From: an uncultured Chryseolinea sp.
GTDB taxonomy: Bacteria; Bacteroidota; Bacteroidia; Cytophagales; Cyclobacteriaceae
Assembly: GCA_946478915.1 (NCBI GenBank)
Contig: CAMLER010000282.1
Coordinates: forward strand, 1-6,777
DNA length: 6,777 bases
Reading direction: 5' to 3'
Positions 6,523 through 6,777 of the stretch are shown one piece after another (positions within the stretch are counted from its first letter, which is position 1; the number at the start of each line of letters is the position of its first letter). The notes under the pieces are model-generated. The model saw only the letters and a list, made by a program, of their open reading frames with translations. It was not told the origin of the DNA and ran no database searches. A program made the position numbers and the translations under genes.

Positions 6523-6735
6523 GCAAAGGTCTCGTAGTTGGCCGCAGTCAGGGGCTGTAGAAATAGAAGTGATATGTTACTAAGGCCTGATAACAATGCA
6601 AAAAGTTGAGACGCACTGGTATTGGCTTAAACGTCGTGCTTCTTTGATAAGTAAGTGCAAGCAACACGGAGCCTATCTAATTTTTCAGCTACTTAATTCT
6701 GTTATCATTGATTGATAAGGTAGTTGTACCTATCC

Positions 6736-6767
6736 ACTTTTTCTTTTGCTCACCCAAAAGAAAAAGT
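6736..6767. repeat. 13-bp A/T-rich perfect palindrome at the window edge, likely dispersed element
   Basis: ACTTTTTCTTTTG (6736-6748) and its exact reverse complement (6755-6767) surround the 6-base loop CTCACC. It is followed by TCCAAAAAGA to the window end. I recall near-identical CTTTTTCTTTTG-CTCACC palindromes as recurrent in Bacteroidota intergenic DNA; only one copy is visible here. It could act as a bidirectional terminator, since both strands have T-rich arms, or be a repeat of unknown role. Confidence 0.55.
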
Positions 6768-6777
6768 TCCAAAAAGA

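Larger units (their letters stand above)
6439..6777. other. Gene-free right end of the window
   Basis: These 339 bases hold no convincing gene. The left part (6439-6530) is the upstream region of the small exported-protein gene, with a promoter candidate and an operator-like inverted repeat. The middle (about 6540-6735) shows nothing I can name beyond a 39-codon open frame (6596-6715, +) with no recognisable similarity. The right end carries an A/T-rich palindrome running to the window edge. No tRNA or rRNA is visible. Confidence 0.6.

Noticed and set aside
6378..6560. 60-codon plus-strand frame over the start of the small exported gene
   Set aside because: It overlaps the signal-peptide coding region and promoter of a well supported minus-strand gene and has no recognisable features.

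Overview
The window looks like ordinary chromosomal DNA from a member of the Bacteroidota, probably near the Cytophagales or Chitinophagales. The evidence is the HtpG type (its N-terminus is typical of this phylum), an M1-like metallopeptidase with GMEYP in place of GAMEN, exported MORN-like and 'GRSRM' hypothetical proteins, starts without clear Shine-Dalgarno sequences, moderate GC, and an A/T-rich CTTTTTCTTTTG palindrome of a kind I recall as scattered in such genomes. The lineage is inferred from protein style, not from a search.

Layout from left to right. Positions 2-1738 (+) hold the C-terminal part of an M1-family zinc metallopeptidase whose 5' end lies outside the window. It converges on a minus-strand gene for a PLP-dependent serine/threonine dehydratase or serine racemase (1739-2689). 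The two stop codons abut with no spacer and form TGATCA. A gene-free stretch (2690-2944) follows, then three more minus-strand genes: an exported MORN-repeat-like protein (2945-3766), the Hsp90 chaperone HtpG (3934-5838) and a small exported protein with a DUF4177-like C-terminal half (5956-6438). A perfect 16-bp inverted repeat sits just after htpG. A classic intrinsic terminator (5885-5909) lies between the small exported gene and htpG. The last 339 bases (6439-6777) hold no convincing gene, but do hold a candidate promoter with an operator-like inverted repeat and, at the right edge, the A/T-rich palindrome.

The genes do not form an evident pathway. Each minus-strand gene is separated from the next by 117 to 255 bases, and at least one terminator lies between them, so they look like single-gene units that happen to share a strand. 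The peptidase and the two signal-peptide proteins act outside the cytoplasm; the PLP enzyme and HtpG are cytoplasmic. I found no CRISPR, tRNA, rRNA, insertion sequence, phage gene or defence cassette. I do not see a new biological system here. The points most worth a second look are the non-coding inverted repeats, the 11-base motif shared upstream of htpG and its upstream neighbour, and the two uncharacterised exported proteins.
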